This document shows, piece by piece, positions 55,681-64,000 of a stretch of 64,000 nt of DNA; the first letter of the stretch is position 1, and each line of letters opens with the position of its first letter. Source of the stretch: CBDBEU01 sp965204565 (lineage in GTDB: Bacteria > Pseudomonadota > Alphaproteobacteria > Rhizobiales > TMED25); contig CBDBEU010000005.1 of assembly GCA_965204565.1 (NCBI GenBank), forward strand, positions 2,118,814 through 2,182,813, written 5' to 3'. The translations under genes and the position numbers were made by a program. Under the pieces are notes generated by a model. That model was not told the DNA's origin. It was given only the letters and a program-made list of their open reading frames with translations, and did no database searches.

Positions 55681-57057
55681 TTATTTGCGCAACGGGCCGA
55701 CCAGATCATCGACGGATCTGTTCTCAAGGTCGTTGATCGCTGCAAACACCGCCTGACGCGCCGCGTCATCATGATTGGGGCTGAGTTCGGTGAACTTGTT
55801 CTGCACTTCCTCAATCGACATCGGCCGTTCGTTCTCGCCGCGCATATGCTTGCCATAGCGCTCAATGGTCTCGCCGCCAATCGTGATCGTCACCCTGCCG
55901 GGCCAGAATTCGGGATGGATGGCATCAAGATCGTCAGCCTGGTGAACTTCGGTGACATTCATCAGACGCTGGAATTCATCGCTGATGCCGCACTCAAGTA
56001 CGCCATTGAAATCGCCCATGCCAGCCTTCCTCTCGGTCAGCGCCAGCGCCGCCGCGAACGGGCCTGAGAACTGGGCATCGACCGGAGACGTGATGCCCCG
56101 TTTGGCCTCGATCGGCGAGCCGCACAGCTGCACGCCGTATGTCGGCATGTCGATGACGATCGATGAGACGTCCTTGGTATCGATTTCGCGCTCATTGGTG
56201 AGCGCGATCAACAGATCCAGCGTCTGGTGGGTGTAGCGGCAAAGCGCAAACGGCTTGATGGCGTTGAGCAGCGTCTCGTAGCTCTTGCCCAGCGTCTTGA
56301 TCGAGTCTTCAGGCTTGGGACGCAGCGCATAGCCCTGGAAGAAGCCCTGCTCGCCTTCGAACACATCCGCAGCGCCGACAAAACCGGCATCTGCCAGGGT
56401 TGCAGCGATGAAGCTTGAATGGGTGGCAAGGCCCGGATGACACCGCTTGTTCCAGGCGCCATTGAGCACATATTGCATCGAGCCGGCGGCCTGTGAGCCA
56501 TTGAGCCCCATGGCATTGACGATCGCATCCGCGCTCGATCCGCGCAGGCGTCCGATGATCGCCGAACTGGCAAAGGTGGCGCAGGTGCCGGTCGGGTGAA
56601 AGCCCATCTCATGCGAGGAATGCGGCCCCAGCCCAAGCGCCAGCCGGCAGGCGATCTCATAGCCGATGACCACCGCGGTAATCAGCCCCTTGCCGCTTGA
56701 GTGATTTTCCTCGCCCGCCGCCAGCGCTGCATTGACCACTGACGATCCGGCGTGAATGACCCCGGCTGCATGATGATTGTCATAGTCGAGACTGTGCGAC
56801 ATCGAGCCATTGGCAAGCGTTGCCCATTCAGGCGCCATCGCCTCGCCGGTAGAAAGCACGGTCGCACCGGTCCCCCCCTTGTTGAGGGCGCGCACACCGG
56901 CGACGATTTTCGGCCCTGAATCCATCCACGCATGGCCGCCAAGATCGTTGGCCATGATGTCGAGGATCAGTTTTTTGGCGTGCGCCACGACCTCGTCGGG
57001 CAAGTCTTCGAATTTCAGATTGGTGGCGTAATCCGCATATTGTTCGGCGATGGACAT
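55681..57057 (-). CDS. MmgE/PrpD family protein
   Basis: A 458-residue intact member of the 2-methylcitrate dehydratase/cis-aconitate decarboxylase/iminodisuccinate epimerase family. Recognised from LILDIMANDLGGHAWMDSGP, SHSLDYDNHHAAGVIHAGSS (with the conserved Asp-His pair), GLITAVVIGYEIACRLALGL, MGFHPTGTCATFASSAIIGR and FALCRYTHQTLDLLI. GGGGA precedes the ATG. It heads the four-gene cluster. A dead paralogue lies at 27381-28400. The family dehydrates or epimerises small poly-acids; which one is not clear. Confidence 0.88.
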   Translation of the reverse strand: MSIAEQYADYATNLKFEDLPDEVVAHAKKLILDIMANDLGGHAWMDSGPKIVAGVRALNKGGTGATVLSTGEAMAPEWATLANGSMSHSLDYDNHHAAGVIHAGSSVVNAALAAGEENHSSGKGLITAVVIGYEIACRLALGLGPHSSHEMGFHPTGTCATFASSAIIGRLRGSSADAIVNAMGLNGSQAAGSMQYVLNGAWNKRCHPGLATHSSFIAATLADAGFVGAADVFEGEQGFFQGYALRPKPEDSIKTLGKSYETLLNAIKPFALCRYTHQTLDLLIALTNEREIDTKDVSSIVIDMPTYGVQLCGSPIEAKRGITSPVDAQFSGPFAAALALTERKAGMGDFNGVLECGISDEFQRLMNVTEVHQADDLDAIHPEFWPGRVTITIGGETIERYGKHMRGENERPMSIEEVQNKFTELSPNHDDAARQAVFAAINDLENRSVDDLVGPLRK

Positions 57058-57172
57058 GTTGATTGATCCCCAGACTCATGAAGCGCGAGATGAAGGTGTT
57101 GTCGGCCCCAAAAAAGGGCGTCAACCGGCTCTGAGTCAAGGGTAAGAACAGGGGAGGCGGATATCGCTGGTC

Positions 57173-57664
57173 TCAGCTGCCGTTTGCTGTCTGATCGGCG
57201 ATGGTGGCGAACACCTCGTCGAGTTCCGATGCCAATGTCTTCAGCGCTTCGCCGCCCTCGTCGAAGTATGGCTCGAACACCGCACTCGGCGTGCGATGGG
57301 TAAGCGTCGACGTGCCGTCGGCATTCTCGGTCAGATAATAGCGGATCGGCGCTTCGATACCGGCAGCAAGGCTCGCTTCCAGCATGCGCCGGGCATTATC
57401 ATTGCTATAAACCCCGATCACCTGATTGCCCGGAATCTTGATCTTCTGGCGCACGGCTCCGGTCGATGCGCTGGCCCAGTTTACCAGTCCCATCTTGTTC
57501 GCCTTGCTGAGGCTTTCCACTAGCCCTTTATCTAGGTGTGCTCGGGCTCGATCACGACCCAGCCCGGCCGCTCGCCGATACCTTCGGCATGGACCTGCGG
57601 TGCGACAAGCAAAAATGCGAAGGCGAGGAACACAATACGCTTGGATGGGAAAATGCCGGGCAGT
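57173..57664 (-). pseudogene. DUF302 family secreted protein, frameshifted
   Basis: The N-terminal piece has a signal peptide (KRIVFLAFAFLLVAPQVHA) and GIGERPGWVVIEPEHT before a TAG at about 57531; the main domain continues in another frame as LVESLSKANKMGLVNWASAS, IKIPGNQVIGVYSNDNARRM, LEASLAAGIEAPIRYYLTEN, LTHRTPSAVFEPYFDEGGEA. One lesion near 57530 separates them. No start codon was evident at the 5' edge, which abuts the YeeE/YedE stop. DUF302 proteins are periplasmic and often sit beside YeeE/YedE genes. Confidence 0.7.
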
Positions 57665-57669
57665 GAAAA

Positions 57670-58857
57670 CTAACCGGATGGGGTTGCAGGTGGCGGGTCC
57701 ATGCCTACCCATTGCCTGAGCTTTGTGCCGATCAGCGAACCGATGAAGCCGAACACCAGCCATCCCCAGCCATGTAAGCTGCCGGAAATCACACCCCCCA
57801 GAAAGCCGCCAATATTGCAGCCAAAGGCAAGCCTTGCGCCGTAGCCCATCATCAGCCCGCCAACGATTGCGGTGGTAAGATCGCGCCGGCTGAGCCGCCT
57901 CTGCGGCCGGTAACGCCCGGCCAGCGCGGCAGCCGCCATGGCGCCCAGCATCAAGCCGAAATTCATCACCGATGTTGCATGCGCAAACACCGAGCGATCG
58001 ATCGCCAGGGCCCGGTTTCGCCAATAGGGCCACTCGGTTACCGGCACGCCGGCGGCATGGATGATCTTTGCCCCCCAAAGCGCAAAACCGGCAGTGATCC
58101 CCCAGGGCCGGCCGACAATGGCAAGTGTGGCAATTCCAACCAATGCCAGCGCCAGCGCGCCAATCACCGGTGACCACGGACCCTGCAACCAGGAATCGGT
58201 CCGCTTGGGACTGTCCAGCGCGCCATGGCGTTGCTTTTCGATCAGCACCGAGGCCCAGACAATGACACTCAGGATCGCCAGCGTCAGCAACAGCCCGCCT
58301 CCGGCGCCCATGGTCTTGATCAGCGAAGTCGGCGCCAGGGACGGTAATCCGTGCCAATGGTGAAAATGCTTGGTGGCAATCACCGACCCGGCAATGAATG
58401 CCGCCAGCGTTACCATCATCCGCGAACTGCCGCCGCCAGCGGTATAGAGCGTGCCCGAGCCGCAACCGCTGCCAAGCTGCATGCCGGCGCCGAACAAAGC
58501 TGCCCCGAAAGCAGCGCTGACACCGAACGGCAGAATAAAGCCGCGCGCGGAAATGCCGATGTCGCTGCCAAAGGCGATCAGCGGGAAAGAGACAAGGGCG
58601 GTCGCCGCGATCAGGATCATTTGAGCGCGCAGGCCCGCACCGCGCCTTTCGGTCACGATGCGCCGCCAGGCGGAGGTGAACCCGAAACTTGCATGGTAGA
58701 GGGCGATGCCGGCGAAGGCGCCAATCACCCCGGCAATGGCAGTGCGGTTGGAGCCGGCCTGGGCAGACAGCACCACGAGCACCGCAAGGCCTGTTAGTGA
58801 CGCGCCCAGTATGCCGCGCTGAATACCTTCACCGCCGCCTGCCGCCTGTACGCTCAT
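57670..58857 (-). CDS. YeeE/YedE family (TsuA-like) sulfur-compound transporter
   Basis: An integral membrane protein of 395 residues made of two homologous halves. Conserved cysteines lie in GMQLGSGCGSGTLYTAGGGS (Cys132) and RLAFGCNIGGFLGGVISGSL (Cys347), as in the thiosulfate channel TsuA where such Cys relay the substrate. It has about nine or ten hydrophobic helices. Likely role: uptake of thiosulfate or a related sulfur compound. The DUF302 relic downstream was probably its partner. IS1380 copy D starts about 25 bases upstream of its ATG and may have displaced its promoter. Confidence 0.85.
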   Translation of the reverse strand: MSVQAAGGGEGIQRGILGASLTGLAVLVVLSAQAGSNRTAIAGVIGAFAGIALYHASFGFTSAWRRIVTERRGAGLRAQMILIAATALVSFPLIAFGSDIGISARGFILPFGVSAAFGAALFGAGMQLGSGCGSGTLYTAGGGSSRMMVTLAAFIAGSVIATKHFHHWHGLPSLAPTSLIKTMGAGGGLLLTLAILSVIVWASVLIEKQRHGALDSPKRTDSWLQGPWSPVIGALALALVGIATLAIVGRPWGITAGFALWGAKIIHAAGVPVTEWPYWRNRALAIDRSVFAHATSVMNFGLMLGAMAAAALAGRYRPQRRLSRRDLTTAIVGGLMMGYGARLAFGCNIGGFLGGVISGSLHGWGWLVFGFIGSLIGTKLRQWVGMDPPPATPSG

Positions 58858-58882
58858 TTTAAGTCATGTCTCACTTGATTTA

Positions 58883-60361
58883 GCCGGCATTCCCCGATTA
58901 GAACGCTGTTTCGACCATGCTGCCGCTGTTTTGCGTACGGATCAAGCCTCCTGGGCGGGCTGTGTCATGGTTCGGGCATCCGGTTGGTGAACCGGGCGCG
59001 ATTTATGGACGCTGCAACGGGCTTGAACTGGAATTCGATCTGACCGGCACCCGTCGGGTCAGACCCGTCGAGCCGCTTTCGCCGGGTTTGATCGCCGACA
59101 CCGTCATGCAGGTAGCGGTGGCGCACGGAGCCGTTGGATGGCCGCAAGGATGCGGGTGAACAGAGCGCCGCCGACAGCCGCCTCGGCCGGTTGGAACGTG
59201 ACGGCTCGGGCGTGGCGAACGACCCGCGCTCCGATCCTGATGAGGCGGGTCCGCAGGCCGGTCAGCGACCGGTCGGCCGTCTCCTCCGGTAGGTCGGCGC
59301 CCTGCAGGAAGACACCGGGATTGCGGGCCGATGCATGAAGCTGAAGCCGCACCTCGTTCCGCGCCATGCCCTTGCAGGAAAGACGCGTCCGATTGACCGC
59401 CTTCCTTCCTTCCTCGACATGCTGTTCGCCGGTGCCGCGCTGGTTGTAGAACCGAATGATCCGGTCCGGCTCCATCGGCGGGTTGGTGACGACAAAGCCG
59501 ATCTTCGGGAAGCAAGTCACCCGGATGCCGTTCGATCCTGGCGACGACCCGCCATGATTTGTCCCATGACGGTTTGCCCCGTGACGCGGCCTGATACGCG
59601 AAGTCGCCGCAGATGCGCCGCATATGGGTCGGCGGGCGACCCGCGGGGCGCTTGAGCACAGGCGCAATCCTGCTTTCCGGAACAGCGGTCTTCCCAGGCC
59701 GGATGGCGCAGGAACAGCCTTCCGCCCCCGGCGTCTTGTAGAGCTCCGGGACGGCAAAAGCGGCATCGGCCCGGAAGAGCCGCATCAGCTCACGATCCGC
59801 ATATCGCGCCAACACCGGCTTGAGCACATCGGCGCTGTGAACATTGCCGGGGTGCAAAAACGGCGTTCGAGGCGGCCAAACCGGTTAAGGACGAACAAGG
59901 GGTGATGGCACATGCAGCCGATGCCCGTTCCAGGCGGTGCCTTCCTGTGCGCCATGGGGCGGGCCGACCGAACCGTCCATGTCCGGTGTGATCCATTCGG
60001 GCGCCGTCGCAGCGTGAGCCCGATCGATCCATTAACTGGATACGTCCACCGGCGCACCGCGATTGTCGGCGGCCGCCGGCACCTCGGTCTCGAACCGACT
60101 CATCCGGCCTGCAGACGCAGCCTCGGCATCAACGCCACGCCCTCCGACCACCTGCCGCACCACCGGATCGACGGCCGGCAATACCGTGCAATCCCGGGGT
60201 CTCATCCAACTCCCGGAACAGCAACGGGCCACCGTCGGAACCGATCTTCGAGCCATGGCATTCCAGCCGCACCCTACAGCCCACACAACATGCTGAAACA
60301 TAACATGTTATCGGCTGTCGGAGGCGCGAAAACGTCACGTTACTTGGGAAATGTGGGCTTT
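58883..60361 (-). mobile_element. IS1380-family element D (longest copy, degenerate)
   Basis: About 1.48 kb with imperfect terminal repeats (GCCGGCATTCCCCG and AAGCCCACATTTCCCAA). Transposase on the minus strand across frames: LECHGSKIGSDGGPLLFREL, then HPGNVHSADVLKPVLARYAD, LMRLFRADAAFAVPELYKTP, FVVTNPPMEPDRIIRFYNQR, LSCKGMARNEVRLQLHASAR and LIRIGARVVRHARAVTFQPA. Frameshifts and an in-frame deletion make it inactive. Remnants A, B and C are parts of the same type. Confidence 0.8.
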
Positions 60362-60460
60362 AAGCCAATTTGGCGCCGTCCTTGACGCCGCGCTGCCGAC
60401 GTAATACGGGCCAACGCCAATCTGCAACCTTTCAGCTTGCGCGTTTTGGAGAAAACCGGC

Positions 60461-61720
60461 GTGGCACGGCTTGTAATGAAATTCGGCGGGACCTCGCTTG
60501 GTGACATCGAGCGCATGCAACACGCCGCCCGTCACATCAAGTGGGAACACGATGCCGGCCATGAGGTCGCCGTCGTGGTTTCGGCCATGGGCGGCGAGAC
60601 CGACCGCCTAGCAGAACTCGCCCGTTCCGCCGCGCCGATGCACGACGCGCGCGAATATGACGCGATTGTCGCCACCGGCGAGCAGGTCAGCGCCGCCATG
60701 ATCGCCACCATCCTGCAGTCGCTGGGCATGCAGGCGCGCTCCTGGCAGGGCTGGCAGATCGCGCTCAACACCTCTGATGCTCATGGCGCGGCCCGCATTC
60801 TGGGAATAGATACCGCAGCGCTCGATGAGCGCTTTGCCCTCGGCCATGTTGCGGTGATCTGCGGCTTTCAGGGTATCAGCTCCGATGGCCGCGTCACCAC
60901 GCTCGGCCGTGGCGGCTCCGACACCAGCGCCGTTGCCATTGCCTCCGCGCTCAATGCCGCCTGCTGCGACATCTACACCGATGTCGATGGCGTTTACACC
61001 ACCGATCCGCGCATTGTGCCCGAAGCGCACAGGCTTGACAGGATCTCTTATGAGGAAATGCTGGAGATGGCCTCCCTTGGGGCCAAGGTTCTTCAGACCC
61101 GCTCGGTCGAACTGGCAATGACCCAAGGTGTGCGCTTGCGCGTGCGCTCCACGTTCGATCAACCCGATGCCCTGGCTTCGGACATTCCTGCCCTCGATGG
61201 CGGGATCGGAACCCTGGTATGCGATGAGGACGAGATTGTGGAACAACAGATTGTCAGTGGCATTGCCTATGCCCGCGACGAAGCCAAGGTGACGTTGCTG
61301 CGGGTTGCCGACAAACCCGGAGTTGCAGCGGCCGTTTTCGGCCCGTTGGCCGAAGCCGGCATCAATGTCGACATGATCGTCCAGAATGTGTCCGACGACG
61401 GCAAGTATACTGACCTCACATTCACCGTGCCCAAGGCCGATCTTGATCGCGCGCTGGCCACCATCGAAAAGGCGCGTGAAGTCATCGGCTATGAGCGGCT
61501 GGCGGGGTCGACCGACGTCGTCAAGGTCTCGATTATCGGCATTGGCATGCGCAGTCACGCTGGTGTCGCCGCCCAGATGTTTCACACATTGGCCGAACGT
61601 GGCATCAACATACAGGCGATCACCACGTCGGAGATCAAGGTATCGGTACTGATTGAGGCCGCCTATGCCGAACTTGCGGTCAGGGCGCTGCACACGGCCT
61701 ATGGTCTCGACGCGCATTAA
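60461..61720 (+). CDS. lysC: Aspartate kinase
   Basis: Phosphorylates aspartate, the first step to lysine, threonine, methionine and diaminopimelate. The 419-residue protein has the kinase domain (VMKFGGTSLGDIERMQHAAR, VSAMGGETDRLAELA, GRGGSDTSAVAIASALNAAC, DIYTDVDGVYTTDPR) and two C-terminal ACT domains for feedback control (VTLLRVADKPGVAAAVFGPL and VSIIGIGMRSHAGVAAQMFH). The GTG at 60461 is preferred because GGAG lies eight bases upstream. It is intact; ptsP follows, the usual rhizobial order. An IS1380 copy ends about 100 bases upstream. Confidence 0.95.
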   Translation: MARLVMKFGGTSLGDIERMQHAARHIKWEHDAGHEVAVVVSAMGGETDRLAELARSAAPMHDAREYDAIVATGEQVSAAMIATILQSLGMQARSWQGWQIALNTSDAHGAARILGIDTAALDERFALGHVAVICGFQGISSDGRVTTLGRGGSDTSAVAIASALNAACCDIYTDVDGVYTTDPRIVPEAHRLDRISYEEMLEMASLGAKVLQTRSVELAMTQGVRLRVRSTFDQPDALASDIPALDGGIGTLVCDEDEIVEQQIVSGIAYARDEAKVTLLRVADKPGVAAAVFGPLAEAGINVDMIVQNVSDDGKYTDLTFTVPKADLDRALATIEKAREVIGYERLAGSTDVVKVSIIGIGMRSHAGVAAQMFHTLAERGINIQAITTSEIKVSVLIEAAYAELAVRALHTAYGLDAH

Positions 61721-61736
61721 GAAAATGGCTTGGGAT

Positions 61737-61766
61737 TGACGCGCTGGGGGAGCCAGGCGCGCGTCA
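61737..61766 (+). terminator. GC-rich hairpin between lysC and ptsP
   Basis: TGACGCGC-TGG, a GGGAG loop, then CCA-GGC-GCGCGTCA: an 8-bp stem extended by 3 bp past a bulge. It starts 17 bases after the lysC stop. No T-run follows, so it may be a weak terminator or an mRNA-processing or stability structure. Confidence 0.4.
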
Positions 61767-61802
61767 CTCGGCAAAGCCCGGTCTGGTAACGGAGAATGCG
61801 GC

Positions 61803-64000
61803 ATGACGGTGGACACTGCGGGTCCGCGTTCCTTGTTGCGCCGATTGCGCGAGCTCATGGCGGGCCCGCAGAGCGCCGAGGTGCGGCTCGACAGGATCAC
61901 CACGCTGATCGCTTCCAACATGGTGGCGGAAGTGTGTTCGATCTATGTCGCCCGAACTGGCGAGCGTCTTGAGCTGTTCGCCACTGAAGGCCTCAACAAG
62001 TCGGCCGTCCACGATACCATCCTGCAGGTGGGTGAAGGGCTGGTCGGCCCTGATTGCCGAGGAGGCCCAGTCACTCGCCATCTCCGATGCCCAGTCCCAT
62101 CCCCGGTTCGCCTACCGGCCTGAAACCGGCGAGGAGACTTATCACAGCTTTCTCGGCGTGCCAGTTTTGCGCTCCGGTCACACACTCGGCGTACTCGTGG
62201 TCCAGAACGTCCGCCCCTCGCGACTATGAAGACGAGGAAGTGGAAGCTTTGGAGACCATCGCCATGGTCATTGCAGAGATGGTAGCAACCGGTGATCTAG
62301 GCGAGTTCGCCGCGGTGTGCGAGACCGATCCACGCCACGTCCATGCCTATTCCGCGCGCGGCGCGGTATTGTCGGACGGAATTGCGCTCGGCCGCGCGGT
62401 GCTGCACGAGCCACGCGTCGCGGTCGAACAGATCATTGCCGAGGACATTGAGAGCGAACGCCTAAGGCTGGAGCGCGCGCTTGAGGACTTGCGCCAGTCG
62501 ATCGACCGCATGCTGGGCTCGCCCGAGATGGCGCGCGGCGGCGAGCACCGCGATGTGCTGGAGGCCTACCGCATGTTCGCCCAGGATCGCGGCTGGGCCC
62601 GCAGCCTCACCGAGGCGGTCGAAAAGGGGCTGACCGCCGAGGCAGCGGTGCAGCGGGTGCAGTCAGAAGCGCGTGCACGCATGTTGCGCCAGACCGACCC
62701 ATATTTGCGCGAGCGCCTGCATGATCTTGACGATCTGGCACGCCGTTTGCTCCGCCACCTCACCGGGCGCGGCGAGACTGTCTCGACCGATGAACTGGTC
62801 GACAATGCCATCCTCATCGCCCGCAATATGGGACCGGCCGAAGTTCTCGATTATGAACACACCAAGGTTCGTGGCCTGATCATCGAGGAGACTTCTCCCA
62901 CATCCCATGTGACTATTGTGGCGCGCGCATTGGGGCTGCCCGCGGTTGGCGGATTTGACGGCATCGCCGAGCTTGTCGATCAGGGCGATGCGGTGATCGT
63001 CGATGGCGAGGTCGGCGATGTGCATATCCGCCCGACCGCCGATATCGAGGCCGCCTATCAGGACAAGGTACGTTTCCGCGCCCGCCGTCAGGCGCAATAT
63101 GCCAAGCTGCGAGATGTCCCCACCACGACCAACGACGGTGTGCCGATTGAGCTTGGCATCAATGCCGGCTTGCTTGTCGATCTGCCGCATCTTGACGATT
63201 CCGGCGCTTCCGGCATCGGCCTGTTCCGCACCGAGCTGCAATTCATGATCGCCTCGAAATTTCCGCGCCTGGCCGAGCAGGAACGCCATTACCGCGCTGT
63301 CCTCGATGCCGCTGGCGACCGGTCCGTGGTGTTTCGCTCGCTCGATATCGGGTCCGACAAGGTGGTGCCCTTTATGCAGCGCTCCAAGGAGGACAATCCG
63401 GCGCTGGGCTGGCGCGCGCTGCGCTTTGCGCTGACCCGCCCCGGCCTGTTGCGTCTGCAACTGCGCGCCTTGATCCACGCCGCCGCCGGACGTCATTTGC
63501 GCTTGATGTTTCCGCTGGTCGCCGAAATCAGCGAGTTCGTCGAAGCCCGAAGCCATGTCGAGCACGAACTGAAGGTGCTCAAGGATCGTGGGGGAGCAGT
63601 GCCTGAGCATATTTCGCTAGGCGTGATGATCGAGGTGCCGGCGCTTTTATGGCAGCTCGACCGGCTGCTGTCGCAAGTTGATTTCGCCGCCGTCGGCAGC
63701 AATGACCTGCTGCAATATCTGTTTGCCAGCGATCGCGGCCATCCGCTTCTGGCCGAGCGATACGACCCCTTGAGTGTGCCGGTGCTGCGCGCCTTACGGC
63801 ATATTCTGGAAGCTGGCGAACGCGCCAGCGTGCCAATCTCGCTGTGCGGCGAAATGGCGGGCCGGCCGCTAGAGGCGCTGGCGCTTCTGGGGCTCGGCTT
63901 TCGCCAGATTTCGGTCGCACCGGCCAACATTGGCCCGGTCAAGGCGATGATCCTGGCAACTTCCCATGCCGGCGTCAGTGATGAAGTCGCCAGATTGATG
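61803..64000 (+). pseudogene. ptsP: PEP-protein phosphotransferase of the nitrogen PTS (EI-Ntr), two +1 frameshifts, 3' end outside window
   Basis: First enzyme of the nitrogen PTS, taking phosphate from PEP. The GAF sensor begins at 61803 (LDRITTLIASNMVAEVCSIY). One extra C near 62052 moves the frame (GEGLVG to LIAEEAQSLAISDAQSHPRF), and one extra base near 62210 moves it again; both changes are net +1. From 62219 the frame is open to the window end: DYEDEEVEALETIAMVIAEM, the swivel domain with its phospho-His in ETSPTSHVTIVARALGLPAV, and the PEP-binding barrel (GIGLFRTELQFMIA, VFRSLDIGSDKVVPFM, VGSNDLLQYLFASDR). Because about 1.8 kb stays open and conserved, a shorter EI without the GAF domain could be made if a start exists; assembly error is the other explanation. 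Confidence 0.75.

Noticed and set aside
57173..58465. 430-codon minus-strand frame spanning the YeeE/YedE gene
   Set aside because: Only its last part is real (DUF302). The upstream part is an out-of-frame reading of the YeeE/YedE gene.
60608..61921. 437-codon minus-strand frame opposite lysC
   Set aside because: Antisense shadow of aspartate kinase; His/Gly/Asp-rich with no family signature.
62663..63610. 315-codon minus-strand frame opposite ptsP
   Set aside because: Antisense of the conserved EI barrel, which reads clearly on the plus strand.
1..64000. CRISPR array, tRNA or rRNA genes
   Set aside because: No regularly spaced direct repeats, cloverleaf with CCA end or rRNA signature was noticed on either strand; a dedicated scan could still find a tRNA.
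1..64000. All frameshifts being sequencing errors
   Set aside because: Large genes such as polA, korA, the guanylyltransferase fusion and lysC are free of lesions, while lesions cluster in non-essential genes and old IS copies and include deletions and IS splits. Single cases such as ptsP remain open.

Overview
The window comes from an alphaproteobacterium, most likely Hyphomicrobiales (Rhizobiales; Phyllobacteriaceae/Rhizobiaceae-like). The evidence is the dnaJ-dapB-gpmA and lysC-ptsP neighbourhoods, the DUF1127, DUF1330 and PCu(A)C genes, and a GC-rich coding style. No database search was possible; all calls come from reading the translations. The genome looks like one in active decay. Intact housekeeping genes alternate with many pseudogenes that carry one or a few lesions, and with about a dozen mostly dead insertion sequences (IS1380, IS5, IS3, IS481, IS30, IS21, IS1182 and ISNCY-like). 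I saw no tRNA or rRNA gene and no CRISPR array.

Layout. 1-4.0 kb: dnaJ 3' end, a DUF1330 relic, dapB, gpmA, an AraC-MGMT DNA-repair gene and a DUF1127 gene. 4.1-5.5 kb: a dead ureide/purine breakdown operon (allantoicase, ureidoglycolate lyase, deaminase), cut at its 5' side by an IS5 end. 5.8-6.9 kb: a dead transposase. 7.3-16.7 kb: a broken cation/proton antiporter, an intact Rieske-TPP fusion enzyme, a broken hypothetical gene, a broken TrkA-C membrane protein, an mscS-type channel split by IS30, and an ECF sigma gene killed by one stop codon next to an intact anti-sigma-like gene. 16.7-20.8 kb: a glycosyltransferase, an esterase, a TauD dioxygenase and small genes. 20.8-24.7 kb: a Na/Pi transporter fragment, an IS pile-up, a copper chaperone and a secreted protein. 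24.8-29.4 kb: an intact mannose-1-phosphate guanylyltransferase/AGE-isomerase fusion, then dead MmgE/PrpD and HMGL-like genes. 29.4-35.9 kb: an accessory island with IS481, a phage portal relic, an AT-rich 2-oxoglutarate oxygenase containing a run of ten G, an IS5 mosaic, the C-terminal end of a large DUF3883 protein, chimeric IS debris and a PadR/membrane-protein pair. 35.9-39.2 kb: polA and a secreted protein. 39.3-41.85 kb: IS21 and IS1182 debris. 42.0-46.1 kb: an NMT1/SsuA-type ABC importer, then dead phosphoesterase and RidA genes. 46.1-48.8 kb: mscL split by IS5 and cut by IS1380. 48.8-51.65 kb: korAB. 52.0-58.9 kb: a dead PHB-depolymerase-like gene, a four-gene catabolic cluster (Gfo/Idh/MocA, SDR, MR/MLE, MmgE/PrpD), a dead DUF302 gene and a YeeE/YedE transporter. 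58.9-60.4 kb: the longest IS1380 copy. 60.4-64 kb: lysC and a twice-frameshifted ptsP that runs off the window.

Themes. (1) Both mechanosensitive channels, a TrkA-C membrane protein, a cation/H+ antiporter and a Na/Pi transporter are all broken, which suggests relaxed selection on osmotic and ion homeostasis. (2) The best candidates for undescribed biology are the Rieske-TPP fusion, the AT-rich 2OG oxygenase with its possible phase-variation tract, and the 36-residue membrane ORF. (3) Many lesions are single stops or single-base shifts with long intact frame on both sides, so the decay looks recent; assembly error in individual cases has to be excluded with reads.
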